A stretch of DNA of 64,000 bases, taken from the NCBI RefSeq assembly GCF_963664915.1, contig NZ_OY761810.1, positions 3,052,661 through 3,116,660 of the forward strand, in the 5' to 3' direction. Under the pieces are notes generated by a model, which did no database searches, had not been told where the DNA came from, and saw nothing but the letters and a program-made list of their open reading frames with translations. The position numbers and the translations under genes are program-made. This document shows positions 62,069 through 64,000 of the stretch, piece after piece (within the stretch, counting starts at the first letter, position 1; each line of letters begins with the position of its first letter). The DNA comes from an uncultured Caproiciproducens sp. Lineage in GTDB: Bacteria; Bacillota; Clostridia; Oscillospirales; Acutalibacteraceae.

Positions 62069-62172
62069 TTGCTTGGTATATCTAAACGCCGTGCATAAAT
62101 CGAGAAATATTCCCAATATAATATTAATAATAACACTAATTGCAATAAAGGCAATATTAAATTGCCAAAAAA

Positions 62173-62212
62173 GCTCCCCACCCTCTGGATTTCTCCAAAG
62201 GATGGGGAGTTT
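62173..62212 (-). terminator. Terminator of the XRE gene (repeat R2)
   Basis: Same hairpin as at 60341-60378 with four changes, followed on the - strand by TTTTTT. It separates the XRE gene from the reverse transcriptase. Confidence 0.85.
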
Positions 62213-62261
62213 GCTGATACCCAAAATCCGGATGAGAGTTCAGATTTTTAGGTGGTTGCTA

Positions 62262-62486
62262 CTATTCAAGCGGTTTTTTCTTATTACCGGGAACGTACTC
62301 CATAATATCGGACAATGGACAATCCAATACCTCACATATCTTATCAAGCTGTTCAAGCCCAACCCTAGCAGCCATTTCATTGTATAAATCGCTGATTGTT
62401 GTGGGTCTTATATTTGTTGCACGAGCAAGTGCAGCTTGCGACATTCGTTCTTCTCCCAGTTTTTTTGATAAATTGATTCTTATCAT
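62262..62486 (-). CDS. Short XRE-family regulator
   Basis: 74 residues: IRINLSKKLGEERMSQAALA, RATNIRPTTISDLYNEMAAR, EQLDKICEVLDCPLSDIMEY, a complete HTH_26/YozG-like repressor with no extra domain. ATG 62486 follows AAAGGGG. Directly upstream of the reverse transcriptase cassette on the same strand but closed by its own terminator; it could control the cassette or be an unrelated prophage gene. Confidence 0.88.
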   Translation of the reverse strand: MIRINLSKKLGEERMSQAALARATNIRPTTISDLYNEMAARVGLEQLDKICEVLDCPLSDIMEYVPGNKKKPLE

Positions 62487-62604
62487 TAAAGAATAGCCCC
62501 TTTAATGATTATTTTAACATTGGTAAATTTTTCTTGCTTGAATTTGTTAGATTATCACCAAATTGGTTATATAAATTTTTTAAAATGGCATTTAAACAAA
62601 AAAA

Positions 62605-62644
62605 ATAGAACCCCTCCGCTATAAAAGCAAGAGGGGCTCTATTT
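62605..62644 (-). terminator. Terminator of the lysis module
   Basis: ATAGA.CCCCTC..GC / GC..GAGGGG.TCTAT stem with an A-rich left flank, i.e. T tract on the - strand. Confidence 0.8.
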
Positions 62645-62668
62645 GTACTTTTGTGAATTATAAATGAG

Positions 62669-63367
62669 TTATTTTTGAACTGCTGTGGCGGCAGCCGGAT
62701 CCGAAGTGATCGGAGAATTTGCTACTCCTGACATAGTGGATGCCACATTGGTCAAAGCTGCTGCAGCTGCGGTTAAGGTATTTGCAGCAGCTGTCAAAGT
62801 TTCAGAGGCAGTCGGTGTTGCCGCGGCGACCGGGGTTTCAGCGACGACCGGAGTCTCTGTAGCGGCCGGAGTTGCTGCGGCGGCAGGAGTCTCTGTAGCG
62901 GCCGGAGTTGCTGCGGCGGCCGGGGTGCTTGCGGCGGCTGTTGCTTCATTGCCATCTGAAGGAGGATTACTTGCTGTGTTGGACTTAACTGCGACGGCTG
63001 CCGCTTGCTTCGCGGTATCGGTCGGCGCTGTATTTACCACAGAACCAATTAGCGGTTCTAAAGCTTGCGCAATTGCTGATGTATTGCCGTTCCCCACATT
63101 TTGAAGCGTTTTGACCAGGTCAAATATGTAATTACTGCCGCGACTGATCAAGATACCTGTCAAAATTGCGCCCACATACGGTACTCCAGATGTGATACCA
63201 AGGAGGGCGAAAATATCGACGTTGTATGCTAACGCCGCAATGACTCCCAGTGCGATACCAACAAGCTGCTGCCATTGGAATTTACCACCTACAAAAAATG
63301 TCTTTGCATAGGTGACCAAGCCTTCTACTATGATGGCCATGAGGATAAGAGTTACAAACTGTGTCAT
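62669..63367 (-). CDS. Phage membrane protein with Ala/Thr/Pro repeats
   Basis: 232 residues. The first 100 have two to three hydrophobic segments (VTLILMAIIVEGLVTYAKTF, QLVGIALGVIAALAYNVDIF, YVGAILTGILISRGSNYIF), resembling a holin-like phage protein. From about residue 130 the chain is low complexity with ATPAATETPAAAATP-type repeats (DNA repeats at 62828-62945). It follows the holin gene on the same strand, so it belongs to the lysis module; the repeats may act as a periplasmic spacer. Confidence 0.7.
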   Translation of the reverse strand: MTQFVTLILMAIIVEGLVTYAKTFFVGGKFQWQQLVGIALGVIAALAYNVDIFALLGITSGVPYVGAILTGILISRGSNYIFDLVKTLQNVGNGNTSAIAQALEPLIGSVVNTAPTDTAKQAAAVAVKSNTASNPPSDGNEATAAASTPAAAATPAATETPAAAATPAATETPVVAETPVAAATPTASETLTAAANTLTAAAAALTNVASTMSGVANSPITSDPAAATAVQK

Positions 63368-63399
63368 AAAGTTTCCTTCTTTCGGCCGGTTATCCCGGC

Positions 63400-63879
63400 T
63401 TAATTTTTTGTATTGGTATTATCCGACTCTGACTGCTTTTTAATTGCCGCAAATGCATCCTTGATAACGGGCGGCATAGGGACCCCCATGATTCCGAGAT
63501 TTTCAATAATGGAAAATCCTTCGTTTGCAATAAAGAATAAGATTACCGCCGTGCGGATAAACTGCCCGTCGCAAAAGAGTAAGTCTAAACGCGCTGCTAT
63601 ATAGACAACGAGTAATATACAGCCTTTGCGAAGTAGTCCCTGAAAACTTGCTTCACTCTCAAAGGTACCGTCACGGGATTTAGGGGATACGTGCCATACC
63701 AAGGCGATTATGATACCAAGCACATAATCTACCGCCATAAAAGCAATAAGCGTCTGCAAAGAGTTATCCCACCCTCCCAAAGCATCCACCACCCATGCAC
63801 CCACCGCAGAAACTGTCGCCAATGATGACAAGTAAACTAACCGGGCGTTACTTAATTTTTCCATCATCTCAGCCCTCAC
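63400..63879 (-). CDS. Phage holin (phage_holin_4 type)
   Basis: About 155 residues; ATG 63867, ATG 63864 or GTG 63879 are possible starts. Typical of holin family 4: AFMAVDYVLGIIIALVWHVS, SFQGLLRKGCILLVVYIAAR, RTAVILFFIANEGFSIIENL, GVPMPPVIKDAFAAIK. Makes the membrane pore for the endolysin. The stop of the preceding gene overlaps its start, so the two are coupled. Confidence 0.88.
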   Translation of the reverse strand: MRAEMMEKLSNARLVYLSSLATVSAVGAWVVDALGGWDNSLQTLIAFMAVDYVLGIIIALVWHVSPKSRDGTFESEASFQGLLRKGCILLVVYIAARLDLLFCDGQFIRTAVILFFIANEGFSIIENLGIMGVPMPPVIKDAFAAIKKQSESDNTNTKN

Positions 63880-64000
63880 TCGATTGCAATCTGCAATTTA
63901 CCGATTGAGTGGCCAAAGTTTCCGGCATATCCATCCATGCCCTGACTGGTTTCATCATCATACTGCCATGAGAAGTAGTCCCCATTGACAGGCGCGACAC
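63876..64000 (-). CDS. C-terminal end of a phage protein, cut by the window
   Basis: The - strand frame from the edge reads VAPVNGDYFSWQYDDETSQG, MDGYAGNFGHSIGKLQIAIE and stops at 63876, overlapping the holin start by 4 bases. It lies just upstream of the holin, the usual place for a tail fibre, baseplate or lysin gene; the fragment is too short to decide. Confidence 0.6.
   Translation of the reverse strand, partial: VAPVNGDYFSWQYDDETSQGMDGYAGNFGHSIGKLQIAIE

Noticed and set aside
62685..63104. 139-codon + strand frame rich in Ala and Val
   Set aside because: It is the complement of the low-complexity Ala/Thr/Pro repeats of the - strand phage protein.

Overview
The window looks like a chromosomal segment of an anaerobic, low-to-mid GC Firmicute, probably class Clostridia near Oscillospirales/Ruminococcaceae. 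The evidence is strong AGGAGG ribosome-binding sites with frequent TTG and GTG starts, sigma-A promoters, a rpsF-ssb-rpsR operon, DUF4317 and DUF2442 proteins, a glycyl-radical enzyme and many Clostridia-type prophage genes. No rRNA, tRNA or CRISPR array was recognised. The assignment rests on gene content only.

Layout. 1-4.6 kb: zinc-ribbon/DUF2628 protein, galU, rpsF-ssb-rpsR with a structured leader, and a secreted GH18 chitinase-like protein. 4.7-10.7 kb: potassium uptake and its control (two TrkA, a 34-residue membrane peptide, TrkH and an OB-fold protein on +; two more TrkA-like proteins, a KdpE-type regulator and a decapitated KdpD on -). KdpE-box-like repeats precede both trk operons. 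10.7-13.9 kb: remnant of a sugar-modification cluster (E1 alpha, E1 beta, mannose-1-phosphate guanylyltransferase) whose epimerase is fused to the kdpD tail. 14-22.3 kb: a BspA-like leucine-rich-repeat surface protein, a large LuxR (LAL) regulator and a DUF4317 protein. 22.4-26.3 kb: two alpha/beta hydrolases, each with a MarR or TetR regulator and a visible operator. 26.9-33.9 kb: a nagA-nagB-fsa-glycyl radical enzyme-activase-deoR operon. 34-40 kb: IS4-like transposase against a broken ptsI, YhfC, DUF3887, PadR/DUF2812, and dispersed repeats. 40.3-47.3 kb: a muramic-acid salvage PTS operon (HPr-like, mupG, murQ, IIA, IIB, PIG-L deacetylase, GNAT, IIC) with a divergent RpiR regulator. 47.8-60.1 kb: an eroded prophage in which fragments of unrelated genes are joined, often in frame. 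60.4-62.5 kb: an AT-rich reverse transcriptase of the unknown-group/defence kind between two nearly identical terminators. 62.6-64 kb: a lysis module of a second or the same prophage, running off the edge.

How the genes work together. The most coherent metabolic units are the two sugar-phosphate operons. One joins amino-sugar enzymes to a C-O lyase-type glycyl radical enzyme and a fructose-6-phosphate aldolase, and its NagB-like protein has lost the catalytic Glu. The other takes up and cleaves cell-wall muropeptide sugars. The strongest candidates for new biology are the reverse transcriptase cassette and the glycyl-radical/NagB-like pathway. A third theme is deletion fusions: kdpD-epimerase, capsid-tape measure-terminase-recombinase, ATPase-methyltransferase, and helicase-IS110 show repeated erosion by joining of distant coding segments.
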